Assembly: GCF_002796985.1 (NCBI RefSeq)
Contig: NZ_PEKX01000015.1
Location: 1 to 18,439 of the forward strand
DNA: 18,439 nucleotides
DNA from: Pseudomonas sp.
GTDB lineage: Bacteria > Pseudomonadota > Gammaproteobacteria > Pseudomonadales > Pseudomonadaceae
Direction of reading: 5' to 3'
Below, in pieces: positions 6,676 to 16,400 of this stretch (the first letter of the stretch is position 1; each line of letters opens with the position of its first letter). A program made the position numbers and the translations under genes. The notes beneath the pieces were generated by a model that saw only the letters and a program-made list of their open reading frames with translations, made no database searches and had not been told where the DNA came from.

Positions 6676-7485
6676 TCACCCCCGCCTACGGCTGATGCGC
6701 TTGACCGTTGGCTCGTTCCTTAAGATGAGCAGCTCAGAGTCCAGAACTGTGCGAGATATAAATGCAAGCGTCCTCAACGTAGGCTGATCATCGATTGCCC
6801 GCGCTACCTCATCCGGATTGACCGACTTGTGGCCAACGAGTGAGCGACGCGTTCTGCTCTTACGAAGCACGTCCACGATTGTCTGGCCAATTTGACGAAT
6901 CCCAGCTTCATTGAGATCCCGAGTAGCACGTTGGTCCTGAGCTACTCCTAGGAGATCCGCCATCAGCTGAGTTTTGACTAGCGATGGTTCGTCTGAGCAT
7001 CGGTATGCCATGGGAAGGCTGTTGAACACGACGTAGTGCTCATCTTCATCGGGCAAGACGCCGATATCACCTGGGCGGAAACCGAACGAGCGATTGACGA
7101 TCTGCTTCGACAGGTAATGCGCGTTCAGTTCTGCTGTTTGGTGGAAACCTGGGGCGACGTAATAGACTTCGTTGCCTTTACTTTCAAGCTCCAGCAACAA
7201 ATCATGCTGGGCGGAGTGCCGTAAGGCATGAAGATGCCAACGGTAGTAGGCGCCTCCCATCAAAGTGTATTCCTTGCAGTTTGTACGCTCCAGGTAATGG
7301 CTCAGCTTGAATTGGAGGAAGAGCGGTGATCCGAACGGAATCTTGACGTCGTAACCGCCACCAGGCTTGCCCTCTTTCTGCAGCGAAGGGAATTCCGGGG
7401 CGGCTACGACGTGAGAGCCGGGCAATGTAATCAGTTCGTTGGTGAAGGCGAAGCCGTAGGAAAACTCAGACATCTCGGGTTTCAT
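6676..7485 (-). CDS. Putative PD-(D/E)XK-like protein, third gene of the OLD-UvrD cluster
   Basis: A 269-residue soluble protein. The segment GGGYDVKI...PLFLQFK gives Asp46 followed by Gln58-Phe-Lys60, the order of the D...(D/E/Q)xK active site in PD-(D/E)XK nucleases of the QxK type. Glu17 upstream could be the motif I acid. Conserved-looking stretches follow (QHDLLLELE, VYYVAPGFH, SFGFRPGDIG, DEDEHYVVF), consistent with a family found near phage-defence genes, but I cannot name it. ATG 7485 is used; AAGGA lies 10 bases upstream. It follows the UvrD-like gene by 75 bases on the same strand and is probably in the same transcript. If the motif reading is right, it adds a second nuclease to a Gabija-like pair. 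Confidence 0.6.
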   Translation of the reverse strand: MKPEMSEFSYGFAFTNELITLPGSHVVAAPEFPSLQKEGKPGGGYDVKIPFGSPLFLQFKLSHYLERTNCKEYTLMGGAYYRWHLHALRHSAQHDLLLELESKGNEVYYVAPGFHQTAELNAHYLSKQIVNRSFGFRPGDIGVLPDEDEHYVVFNSLPMAYRCSDEPSLVKTQLMADLLGVAQDQRATRDLNEAGIRQIGQTIVDVLRKSRTRRSLVGHKSVNPDEVARAIDDQPTLRTLAFISRTVLDSELLILRNEPTVKRISRRRG

Positions 7486-7560
7486 TGCTGCTGCGTCCTT
7501 GCTCTTGATGATTCATGTCGGAAGGTATTGAGGTCGCACGTACGCCAACGCGTGGAGTGT

Positions 7561-9564
7561 TTATTGCATGGATCCCTGAGCCGCCAGTTCCAAAATCGAC
7601 CACCCCGCAGCCTTGAGTGCCATCCTCCGCTTCTCGCCTGCCGCCCCCTCCCCCAGGGAGCTCTGCCGTATGGCCAAGCACAGCATGTGGGTCGGCCGGG
7701 TCATCCCAACGTACATCAGCATCATGTCTTTCTTGGCGCTGTCCTGTGGTCTCTTGGCAGCGGCTTTTTGGCCTTCAAGCCACGGCATGAGCTTCTGAAT
7801 GAAGTGGGTTTTCCTAAAGGTCTCAAGGATCAGCGTCGCAGCGTGGGTTTTACCTTTTTCCGAGTGAATGGATGACATCCGAATATCGACGCCGTCGGCA
7901 CCGTCCTGGAATCGGTAGGTGTTGATTAGGGAGCCTCCGCTTTCTCCGGCTTCAGTGGCTGTTGGAGCAGGTTCCCAAGCAAGGTACTGGTGGCTTTGGC
8001 GATCCGCTGTCACGGCCTCGGAATCATGAAGAGCGGCCGCTAGCAACAAGAGCTTCGGAGAGATGACCTTGACCCAATCCTGCTCAGTGACCTCCGACGG
8101 CACGAACAGAATCTGCTGGAGGCACTCGCGGTACCGAGCGAAGGCGTCTGGCTTGGTTTTGAGTTTCTCTTCCACTGAGGCGTGATAGCGGCCTCTCAGC
8201 TTCACCTGGCTGCCAGGAAACGCCAATGAGCCCAGGTTGGCGAGGCATGAAGCCAACAACTCGACGGCTGAAGAGGCTGTGGATTCGCGCATCGCGTACC
8301 GACGCGCAATGTGGGCGCCTTCCGCGTACGTGCGAGGATTGAACGACGTCTTAGTCGTGTCAGATCGGTAGGATGGCCAGTAATGCTCCAGAGCCTTCGG
8401 ATACTGGTTCGCTTTGTAGTTCTCAAGCCGGTGCACGGCGCCGACGGCGAACACACCTGCCTTGCGGGATTCCGTCGGCAGATGTTTCAGCACCAGCTTT
8501 CCAAATTCATCCAGCACCCCGGTCGCATCCTCGTCGGGGAAGACGATGATTGTGTTAGGGACGCTGCCTGCATCACGCGGAGCCCGAAGTCCTATCAATC
8601 CATTTGTAATAGGGGCATACGCAAAAGGGTTGGCGATCGATGCAATGGACTGATCAAAGCGGAAGCTACTGGCGATCTCCAACTGACGCTCTGGGTCAGG
8701 GAAGGGATCCAGCAATGGCCTGTTCTTCTCGAAGATTTCTTGATTGGGATCGCCGACGCGAATGACACGGACGTCTGGATCATCGTGGGGAAAAACGCGC
8801 TGAAGCACATCCGCCTGTTCAGGTTGAGTGTCCTGCATCTCATCGATCAGGACACATGGGAAGCGCAGACGTAGTGCGGCGCCGACGCCCTCCTCCTGAT
8901 CGAGTAAAGCGTGGCCCAGAACGAACACCTCGTCGAAGCAGAAGTAACCGGCCTTGGCTGCGCCACTAAGTGATTTCACCACACTCTTGTAAGTCGCCGT
9001 ATGTGGTGCAAACCCAATGTCTTCATTACCGAGCGGCTGGTCGAATTCGGCAGACTGGATCCGCAAGCTGTGAAGGCTTTTGAATTTTTTCTCGAAGGCG
9101 GCCTGTGCACCAAAATGTTCGCGGTACGTCAGTTCCCTTCGGCGTGCTTTATGGGTTGCCTCATCGTCAATGGCCTGTAGTGCAATCCCTTTCGAGCGTA
9201 ACCAAGGCGAGGCCAAGAATCGGCCGGTGAAGCCATGGATGGTGTCGATATAGTGAGGGAAACGCAGCAGCCGTTGCCCCACCTCGGTGCCGCCGAGGCG
9301 CTTCTCGATTTCTTCTCGCGCTGCATTGGTGTGCGATAGCACGCAGATCCCCTGCATGCGGCTCTTCCACTGGCGGGCCAGGATGGCAAGCTTTGCGACG
9401 ACTAGGGTCGTTTTTCCGCTACCAGGGCATGCCGCCACATCTACGGTATCCATGGACTTCAAGAAATTACGACGGGGCTCGTCCAACTCTTCCAGCCCCA
9501 TCAGCCCAATGACCCAGTCCACATCGGCGTCAGTGATGGGGGCAACCAGTTGGCTGAGCGTCAT
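7561..9564 (-). CDS. UvrD/Rep-like superfamily 1 helicase (GajB-like)
   Basis: A 667-residue ATP-dependent DNA helicase or translocase. Motifs in order: Walker A ACPGSGKTT (45-53), motif Ia LSHTNAA (76-82), motif Ib IDTIHGF (106-112), Walker B with DEMQDT (241-246), motif III GDPNQEIF (271-278), motif IV-like FRFDQSIA (301-308), motif V IHSEKGKTH (566-574) and motif VI YVGMTRPT (618-625). The set is complete. The start ATG overlaps the stop of the OLD-family gene as ATGA (9561-9564), with AGAGG about 7 bases upstream inside that gene, so the two are translationally coupled. Class 2 OLD nucleases such as GajA are characteristically encoded next to a UvrD-like helicase. Gabija GajB is usually near 500 residues, so this one is longer. 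Confidence 0.92.
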   Translation of the reverse strand: MTLSQLVAPITDADVDWVIGLMGLEELDEPRRNFLKSMDTVDVAACPGSGKTTLVVAKLAILARQWKSRMQGICVLSHTNAAREEIEKRLGGTEVGQRLLRFPHYIDTIHGFTGRFLASPWLRSKGIALQAIDDEATHKARRRELTYREHFGAQAAFEKKFKSLHSLRIQSAEFDQPLGNEDIGFAPHTATYKSVVKSLSGAAKAGYFCFDEVFVLGHALLDQEEGVGAALRLRFPCVLIDEMQDTQPEQADVLQRVFPHDDPDVRVIRVGDPNQEIFEKNRPLLDPFPDPERQLEIASSFRFDQSIASIANPFAYAPITNGLIGLRAPRDAGSVPNTIIVFPDEDATGVLDEFGKLVLKHLPTESRKAGVFAVGAVHRLENYKANQYPKALEHYWPSYRSDTTKTSFNPRTYAEGAHIARRYAMRESTASSAVELLASCLANLGSLAFPGSQVKLRGRYHASVEEKLKTKPDAFARYRECLQQILFVPSEVTEQDWVKVISPKLLLLAAALHDSEAVTADRQSHQYLAWEPAPTATEAGESGGSLINTYRFQDGADGVDIRMSSIHSEKGKTHAATLILETFRKTHFIQKLMPWLEGQKAAAKRPQDSAKKDMMLMYVGMTRPTHMLCLAIRQSSLGEGAAGEKRRMALKAAGWSILELAAQGSMQ

Positions 9565-11627
9565 TTGGCGACCTCTTCCACCGAATCAGCAGATCCTGGA
9601 TTCGGTGCGGCGGGTACCATAGTGGGGTGAGCCGGGCTGGTGTTGGTCATTGCTGCACCCCGCGTCGCATATTCAATCGCATGGACAATGTAGGCGGGCA
9701 GCAGTCCCCGCAGCGTAGTGGCATCAAGGGAGCGGTCATCGAAACGCTGGTCTATCAAGTCGATCAGGTGCTGGGCTGCGATCGCTTTGGATGCCCTTTT
9801 GAAAAGCTTGTAGATCGCGGAGCACCGGGCTTCTTCGGTAGCATGGGTGGTCTGAATCTTTTCGAAGGCCGTCTGCGCCTTCTTCAATACGCTGGCCTTG
9901 GTTTCCTTGCCTTCGTCGATCTTGTCTTCATTGATGGCCAGGTAAGCGGCATGATGGACTTCCTTTGAGAGCCCTTTGAACGCCACGTCGTATTCGAGCG
10001 TCCAGTGATCGGCAACGAACGTGCGCACACATTGCCCATCACTCTCGGCTCGTTTGTCGCGATGCTCTTTGAGGCCTCTTTCGATGTCCGGCGAGGTGGC
10101 GCCAAAGTCTTTCACGGCGCGCCACCGCCGGTCGGCTTTGTCTGGCCAGACGGCCCCTTTTACTCCTTTCAGGCTCAGAATCTCGGGCGCGCAGTCCGGC
10201 ATCACGTCCATGTCTGTGATGCATGCCGTAGGCACGGTGATCTCGCCCTCCGACCTATCTTTGCGCTGCAGGATTTTTGAGTAGCGCCGCAGCCCCACAC
10301 CACCCACATTGATGATCGATACGCCGTGTTTGGTGAGGTCCAGGCCTAACCGCCGAGCAAGCGAAGGCAGCAGAATGGCTTCCGCATCGCCTTCTACGAC
10401 AAGCAAACCCTTTGCGTAAAAAAGGCCCGCCTTGGTCACGTCGAGGAAACGACTGAGGAAGCGATAATCATCAGTTGCCAAGCAGGTCTTGTTTTCCGCT
10501 AGCGAGAAGGCCTGCTGCCTCTGCATCAATACCAGGTTCTGCAGGGGGATTTTCGAGCTCAGGTTAGGGCTGTGCGTGGTCAGGATGATTTGAACGGGCC
10601 TTAAGTCTGCGGATGGCTGGGCCGCGGCCTCAAGAAACTCCATCAGTTGGAGCTGGCGCTGTGGGTGCAGGTGCGCTTCGGGCTCCTCGATGAGGAGCAG
10701 CGGTAGCCCATCAGGTTCTTTACCGAGCAGCAACAGTTCGCAGGCCATGAACAACACATTATTGGAGCCTAGCCCGTAAGCGCCTCGGGCTTCACCTGTG
10801 GCGTGATCCAGTAGCCCCAACTCTAGGCGTTCCAATATCTGTTTGAGCTTTGCGGGATCCGTTCCAGCCTCGCCAAAACCGATCCGGCTCGTGAGGGGCT
10901 GGCCGGCGAGTGATAGCGGTCGCAGGTAAGTGTCGTTGATCTCTTTCTGAGCGGAGACAATGGCGCTGTGACTGTTCACCAGGTGGCGAAGAAAGTCGCC
11001 CATACCGGCAATACTCAGAGCCTCAGCACTAGCGAGGTCAGCCGGGAGTAAGGCAGGGTCGAAGGAGCTGCCGGCATCAATATTAGGGAAACTACTCAGG
11101 ACTTGGGAAAGCCTGGAGTTCCTGCCCGGGGACATTTCCCTCTCCGCGTCGCGCAGAGGTTTCAGGTATGCGGTGGCCAGTAGTTGCCGTACACCTACGT
11201 CCAAAGACGGGCCATCTCCGTTCTCACCCGAACGAACCGAGATGTCGACCCATTTGCGGGTTGAGGCGGATGCGACGACGCGGCGAGCAGACCAGTGAAC
11301 GTACAGCCGACCCACGCCGTCTTTGTAGGTCACGTACTCAGCGAAAGCACCGAGTTCCGCAAGGCTCAGTCCTTCCAGGGTGCATCTGAGGGTGATGGTT
11401 TCCGCTTGAGTGCCATCTTTGGCAATGTGGAAGTCCTCAATCTGCAGGCGAATATATTCAGCATCCCGGGTTTGTAAAACGTAACGGATCGCATCAATGA
11501 CGGCGGTTTTACCGGCATCATTTTCACCAACGAGAGCAGTGACGCCTTTGTTGAACTGGATGTTCAACGCATGGCCACCATTGCCAAACTGGCGGAAATT
11601 TTCGATTTTCAAAGCTGAAAGGAACAA
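9561..11627 (-). CDS. OLD-family ATPase with TOPRIM nuclease domain (GajA-like)
   Basis: A 688-residue protein. The N-terminal ABC/SMC-type ATPase is split by inserted helices: Walker A GENDAGKT (34-41), signature-like GLGSNNVLF (285-293), Walker B LLLIEEPEAHLHP (310-322) and the H-loop TTHSP (350-354). A TOPRIM domain follows, with VVEGDAE (410-416) and the acidic ITDMD (470-474), which would bind Mg and cleave DNA. This is the class 2 OLD layout, and the helicase gene next door (4-base overlap) makes a Gabija-type antiphage pair likely. GajA is usually nearer 580 residues. TTG 11627 is chosen because GAGGG (11635-11639) lies 7 bases upstream and the protein then begins at the conserved ALKIENFRQF. 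ATG 11735 would add 36 residues with no family features and no ribosome site. Confidence 0.9.
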   Translation of the reverse strand: MFLSALKIENFRQFGNGGHALNIQFNKGVTALVGENDAGKTAVIDAIRYVLQTRDAEYIRLQIEDFHIAKDGTQAETITLRCTLEGLSLAELGAFAEYVTYKDGVGRLYVHWSARRVVASASTRKWVDISVRSGENGDGPSLDVGVRQLLATAYLKPLRDAEREMSPGRNSRLSQVLSSFPNIDAGSSFDPALLPADLASAEALSIAGMGDFLRHLVNSHSAIVSAQKEINDTYLRPLSLAGQPLTSRIGFGEAGTDPAKLKQILERLELGLLDHATGEARGAYGLGSNNVLFMACELLLLGKEPDGLPLLLIEEPEAHLHPQRQLQLMEFLEAAAQPSADLRPVQIILTTHSPNLSSKIPLQNLVLMQRQQAFSLAENKTCLATDDYRFLSRFLDVTKAGLFYAKGLLVVEGDAEAILLPSLARRLGLDLTKHGVSIINVGGVGLRRYSKILQRKDRSEGEITVPTACITDMDVMPDCAPEILSLKGVKGAVWPDKADRRWRAVKDFGATSPDIERGLKEHRDKRAESDGQCVRTFVADHWTLEYDVAFKGLSKEVHHAAYLAINEDKIDEGKETKASVLKKAQTAFEKIQTTHATEEARCSAIYKLFKRASKAIAAQHLIDLIDQRFDDRSLDATTLRGLLPAYIVHAIEYATRGAAMTNTSPAHPTMVPAAPNPGSADSVEEVAK

Positions 11628-11946
11628 AGCGCTACCCTCACCTGATTCAGAGGGTTGCCAGCCTGGCCGACACTTTCCCTCCCTGGATGTGCTAGCTATA
11701 TGCCATGAAAAACCTGTGTGAGCTACGCGATTCATCGACGCGTTGCTTCAAGTCTCCGTCAGGTAGCCTGAGCACTGCTTCCAACAGCAGGCGAATTGCG
11801 CGCGTAGGTGTCGACGTAGTGCGGCCGAAAAAATTTGGGTACCGCACGCCCCGCCAACATGAATGCCTCAGGCGGCTCTCCGTGGATATGCACTGAGAGT
11901 GCGGTATCTCAATGTGGCGCCGCTTTGCTATTACCGGGCAGCCACC
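11628..11946. other. 319-bp noncoding gap with repeated GTGCGG motifs
   Basis: This is the likely promoter region of the OLD-UvrD-nuclease genes and the 3' region of the RES gene. GTGCGG occurs at 11819-11824, TACCGCAC (11840-11847) is inverted relative to GTGCGGTA (11899-11906), and the last copy is enclosed by a TGAGA/TCTCA dyad (11894-11911). A T6 run on the minus strand lies between the first two, but no strong stem directly precedes it, so I do not call a terminator. No convincing -35/-10 pair was found by eye. Confidence 0.4.
11635..11639 (-). promoter_or_regulatory. Shine-Dalgarno supporting a TTG start for the OLD gene
   Basis: GAGGG on the minus strand lies 7 bases before TTG 11627. 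No comparable site precedes ATG 11735. Confidence 0.5.
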
Positions 11947-13293
11947 CTATCTAAATCCATGGTATTTCCTGTCCTTCGACCAAGGAACATAACGAACGGG
12001 ATCGGCCTCAGTACTAAAGCGCACACCTTGGATTTTGTGAATCACGATGCAATCTCGCGCTAGCCGCAGGCTTGGTTCGGGGGGCGGCACCAAAAGCAAA
12101 TACTGGGAGTGTTCATCATCGGATTTAGGTTCAGCTTCCCAAATTTCGGGGTAGTAGATCCATCTATCCTCATCAGGCTCATAGAGGCTCACATGCTCTG
12201 CCTCATCCGCAGCTTTGACTCGCTCCACCCCACTGGCTTTATGGAAAAGAATCACGTTTTGGCCCGGCGAAGCATCCTGGGCCACTTGCACAGAAGGGAA
12301 TAAGATCCCATCGAGATTCAGCTGATCATGAGTTGCGAGGTAGTCGGCAATCGCTTGGGTGATCAGGTATCCGCTTTCTGCCCAATCAGGCATAACCGGC
12401 ATAGTTAGCTGCCGTTGTAAGGCTTTGAGAAAAGCGCAGCGCTCAGAAAGGCTCTTGCGAACTGGATCGAAATAGCTCAGCTCACGGTGCGGACGCATTG
12501 AAGCCAGATCGTGCAAGTTGAGAAGCCGCAAAGGCCGAATGACGTCGAAACGTGCGGTGACAACCATACTGCCAACGGGAGGACGCACTTCGGCAATTGC
12601 CGTGTGGTCATCTGTTGCACCGTAGAAAACCGAGATCCCTTTGGCATTCATTCGACCAGGGGCCCCCTTACCTCTGGGTACCGGGCCCAGATGCTTTTCG
12701 GGGTGCTTCAGGGCTTCCTCCATTGTCTTGTCGTCCTGAAACACCCGCCCCCGCTGGAATGATGTGATCTGCTTTCCCTGACCCACCTCGACGATTGCTG
12801 ATCGATTGTCCTTCGAACGCAAATCTTCAATGCCGTCGAAAACCATCGCCAGGATATTCCCGACCATGGGATTTGCCAGTCGCGACTCAAACTGCAGGCT
12901 GTGTTCCATTTTGCGCCAGCCCATCGTTAATTCGGACGAGGCTTCAGTCTCTTCGACAAAATAGGGGTCGTCCTCAGCACCGTGGTAGCTCCACGAATCG
13001 AGCAACCGCTCATGGATATCCGAAAGAAGTGTCTGATTGGCACCCAGTATCCGCTCCAGCACGTCGTACAGACTTTCGCCGACTGGAGGGTAGCCGTGAT
13101 GAATTACTGAGTCCGGCTGCTGGATAGGTTGGAACGAGGCTTCGATTGCCGCGTCGCAAAGCTCAACCAATTCTTCCATATCCATGACTGGAAGCTCTCG
13201 GGCACAGTAATCGCATTCCCCAGCATCATTGTCTGCGGCCTTATCCCGCAGATAACCCTCGGTGAGGCAATCGGTACACACCAGTTGACTCAT
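11947..13293 (-). CDS. RES-domain protein with N-terminal zinc ribbon and HEPN-like region
   Basis: A 448-residue protein. Cys6, Cys9, Cys27 and Cys30 form a CxxC...CxxC zinc ribbon. Residues about 40-170 resemble the helical HEPN-associated domain found before RES domains. Residues about 178-355 carry the RES signature: Arg181/Arg183 (FQRGRVF), Tyr224, Glu235 (AIAEVRP) and Ser334 (LFPSVQ). RES toxins such as MbcT and ParT consume or transfer NAD+, so NAD depletion on activation is the inferred role. A further 95-residue C-terminal tail is unassigned. The start is fixed by AAGGAG (13300-13305) six bases before ATG 13293; a TTG at 13341 is the only longer start. No small antitoxin lies beside it. 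Instead the upstream neighbour on the same strand, 157 bases away, is a huge membrane NTPase that could act as its sensor or restraint. Confidence 0.85.
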   Translation of the reverse strand: MSQLVCTDCLTEGYLRDKAADNDAGECDYCARELPVMDMEELVELCDAAIEASFQPIQQPDSVIHHGYPPVGESLYDVLERILGANQTLLSDIHERLLDSWSYHGAEDDPYFVEETEASSELTMGWRKMEHSLQFESRLANPMVGNILAMVFDGIEDLRSKDNRSAIVEVGQGKQITSFQRGRVFQDDKTMEEALKHPEKHLGPVPRGKGAPGRMNAKGISVFYGATDDHTAIAEVRPPVGSMVVTARFDVIRPLRLLNLHDLASMRPHRELSYFDPVRKSLSERCAFLKALQRQLTMPVMPDWAESGYLITQAIADYLATHDQLNLDGILFPSVQVAQDASPGQNVILFHKASGVERVKAADEAEHVSLYEPDEDRWIYYPEIWEAEPKSDDEHSQYLLLVPPPEPSLRLARDCIVIHKIQGVRFSTEADPVRYVPWSKDRKYHGFR

Positions 13294-13450
13294 CACGTGC
13301 TCCTTGGCTGTTTCAGACGATAAATATCTGCTGCTAGGCAAAGGCCACTCTCTGTCCTCAGCTGCCGAGCGGCATCGTGCCTATGCAAGTTACTAGCTAC
13401 ATCAATTTCAACGTCGCCATCCCAACCATGATGGTCTAACGGAACCGGAT

Positions 13451-16400
13451 TTAAATCATGCCTTTAGGTTTAGTGGTCGCGCTGATGACATCTCCCTTCT
13501 CTGTTACAGTCTGGACGAAACCCTTCGTTCGAAGTGCGTTGACCAGCCTTATGTTGAGATCGGTGTATGGCACCTCAATTTTTTTGACATGCGGTGAAAG
13601 CTTAGTGAAGCCTTCATCACCTAGCATACCAAGCATGGAGGCTGATTCATCCCAACTGCACGATGGTAAGCATTGGATCAGCATTTCAGAGCGCTCAGCT
13701 GAAGTCAGCCTCTCGTCACATGCGAAACTCTTAAGTGCGGGGATAAATTCCTGAGGAAAACTTGTCGAGTGTCGATTTGCGAGGCTGCAGGTTTTAGCGA
13801 TCTCTTTGATAGCCACACTATTGGCCTGGAGGGCTTCAGTCGGCAATGCTACCCACATTTGGATTTTTTCATTCAATTCAAGCGCGCCGCTTTGACTGAG
13901 TGGCAACGCCATATCGATCGATAATTGGGATAGATCAACTTGGTCGCGTGCTTGTATCCAGTGTGCCACGAGATAGGGAGCTTCCAGATGAGCATGGGAC
14001 GACTTGATGAAATCTCGAATCTCATGGCTATATGACAGAAACGGCGCACTCGCAAGCATCTCCCAGCGCTCCGTTGACTGCGCTCCCTGGAGGATATCTG
14101 GATCGTTCAAGACTAGATTCTCGAAGATTAATTCAATCGCTTCGTTCGATACCCCTGCCGCACCGAGTAGGTATTTTTGTAGCTCAGGATGCATTGAGGT
14201 GTAAGAACCCCAGAGATCACCCCGGAGTTCCTGTGCATGGCGCTGGACAAAGCTTGCGAATGCCTCCATATCCGAGGCTTCGCAACCTTTATCCTCCAAA
14301 GCAGGTGCGAGTATACCCTGGAAGAATGCCCAAACCGCAGCGGCCTTCATCGTCACCCGATCAGACAGCAGAATTTTCGCCCACAACGATGGGGTTGTGT
14401 CTTCAAGTCGGTCGAAGGTGCATGTCGTTCGATCAAATAGCTGAGCCACGGTGTCTGAGTCATCTGACTCTTTTAAAACAGCATTTACCAATTCATTAAA
14501 GGAGGCCGCGGACTCATCCAGCGTTCCGGCTTGGCCTAAAAGCGTGTTTGTGAACTCTTCTGGAGATTCAAGCAATAGGTTATCCAGGTCGTCAATCTCC
14601 AGTGCCTTCAGCCGCCGAAATGAGATGATGCTTAGGCCATTCTCAGCCTTGTTTCGATGAGTCAATTCGCTTTTTTGGCAAATCAGCGCCAACATTTTTA
14701 GGTTTATCTCAACGCATCCCCACTTGATCAGCTTCTTGATGTCGTCGTGGGTGATGTTGTCATTTAACTCTGAGAAACGCATCGGCACCTCTCTCAACCA
14801 AGGCCAACCGTTACCTCCCGATTCGAGTCCAGCCATCAAGCGTGAGATATCTTCCAGACTCGCAATGACATCATAGATCTCCTTGCCCGGCATAGAATCA
14901 AGCTCTCTGATCTGGGTAACTTCTAGCCCATCGAATAGTGCACTAATCAGCACCTGCCTCAATACCGGTGATTCGAATCGCTCAGCAGTCAACAAGGCTC
15001 GGAACAACCCGGGCTCTAAAGAAAAAACAGCTTGAATAAACCTCGACGATGCCGCAGTTGATACCAAAATCTCGGCCGCTTGTGCCATTCTGTTCAGATG
15101 TCCATCAAGCCCAGCCCTGAGAATAGTCGCGAGCTTACTGCGCTCATGACTCACGCCCGGATTATTGTATGGACAGCTAGAAAGGTACTCAATCAGTGCG
15201 ACGATAATGCCCCTCCCATCACTCAGATCATCTGTATCAAGCTTTTCCACGGCCTTATTCGGGGCGCTGATCACAGTTGCGACGTCCACGGAGACACCAC
15301 GTCTCAGTTCCAAAATCAGGTTTTTGTCTTCAGAAGTGAGGGAACCTTCGTAAAAATAACCAAAGTAGTCTGTGTAATCAGTATCGAAATAACCATGGCG
15401 CATCAGGTAAATGACAACGTCCAAGCCGATCAGCTTTTGAGCAATAGTATCTCCGTAGTTTTTTTTGGCAGCAGCACGGAAGGTTTGGTGAGTAAGTTGT
15501 TCTGCTTTGGCTCTCTGTTCGGCCATTTCATTATCAATATCAACTAGCGTTCGCTGGAGCAGGCCATACCTTTTTTGATACGACGTTGACTCCAGCAATT
15601 CCATTGAGTCAATAGGTGCTGACGACTGCTGAGCATTTCCGTACCTGTCGTTGATGAACATTGTTAAATGAGTACTTTGAGAAAATATCGAAATAAAAAT
15701 ATCATCACTAATGAAATCAATTAAAGTAAATTGGCCGCCATTCCTTACATGGACATGGGTTGCACCAGCAAGCCCAGACTTCTTTACAAGCTCAAGCCAA
15801 ACATAAGCGCGAAGCTCAGACACACTTTCAGCGATTTCTTGCGCACGCGCCCCCCGCATCTCTCGTAGCGCCTGACAGGCATCTTCAGCCTGTTTGGACT
15901 GCTGGAATCGCCACTCATTGAAACCATGAATAGTCTCGTAAATGGATCCGCGCCTTTTAACCAAGTCAGCGTATTCCGCAGGATGCAGATTGCGAATCGC
16001 GATAATCGCAAAAAGTTTGTTTGGATCAAGCTTTAAGCCGGAGCCGCCACTAAGAATGCTGGAGAATATGTCAAATTCGTTGACAATATTTTTGATCAGC
16101 CGCATATCATCAATGAAGTAACAAACGGTTTCGACCAGCGTTTCATTAAGCTCAGCATCCAGCGCTGCGCCATTGAACTGTCGCTCACGAAGCATCTTTA
16201 GCATTTTCTCGCGAGAGTTCTCGGAGTTGATTACCGGGATTACTGGAATTATCAGGTCGAAAAATTTCGTTTTCTCCCCCACAGCAAAAAGCTCATCCCG
16301 AAGCGCATAGATGAAGTAAACCGGCCGTTTAATTTGCGGAGATTGTTTTATGATGAAATTTATTTCCCGCAGGCGCGTGAAAACGTCATGAATACCAAAC

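Noticed and set aside
6389..6679. A 96-residue minus-strand frame overlapping the 141-residue gene
   Set aside because: No ribosome site or domain pattern; the plus-strand gene has the promoter region and a better protein-like composition, though this choice is only moderately certain.
7411..7875. A 154-residue plus-strand frame across the nuclease-like and helicase genes
   Set aside because: Its codons are complementary to conserved helicase motifs, and it spans the gap between two well-supported genes.
8311..8874. A 187-residue plus-strand frame inside the helicase gene
   Set aside because: It is the antisense of the UvrD motifs, including DEMQDT and GDPNQ; a typical shadow in GC-rich DNA.
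15080..15547. A 155-residue plus-strand frame inside the large NTPase gene
   Set aside because: Antisense to an intact 1293-residue reading frame, with no ribosome site or features.
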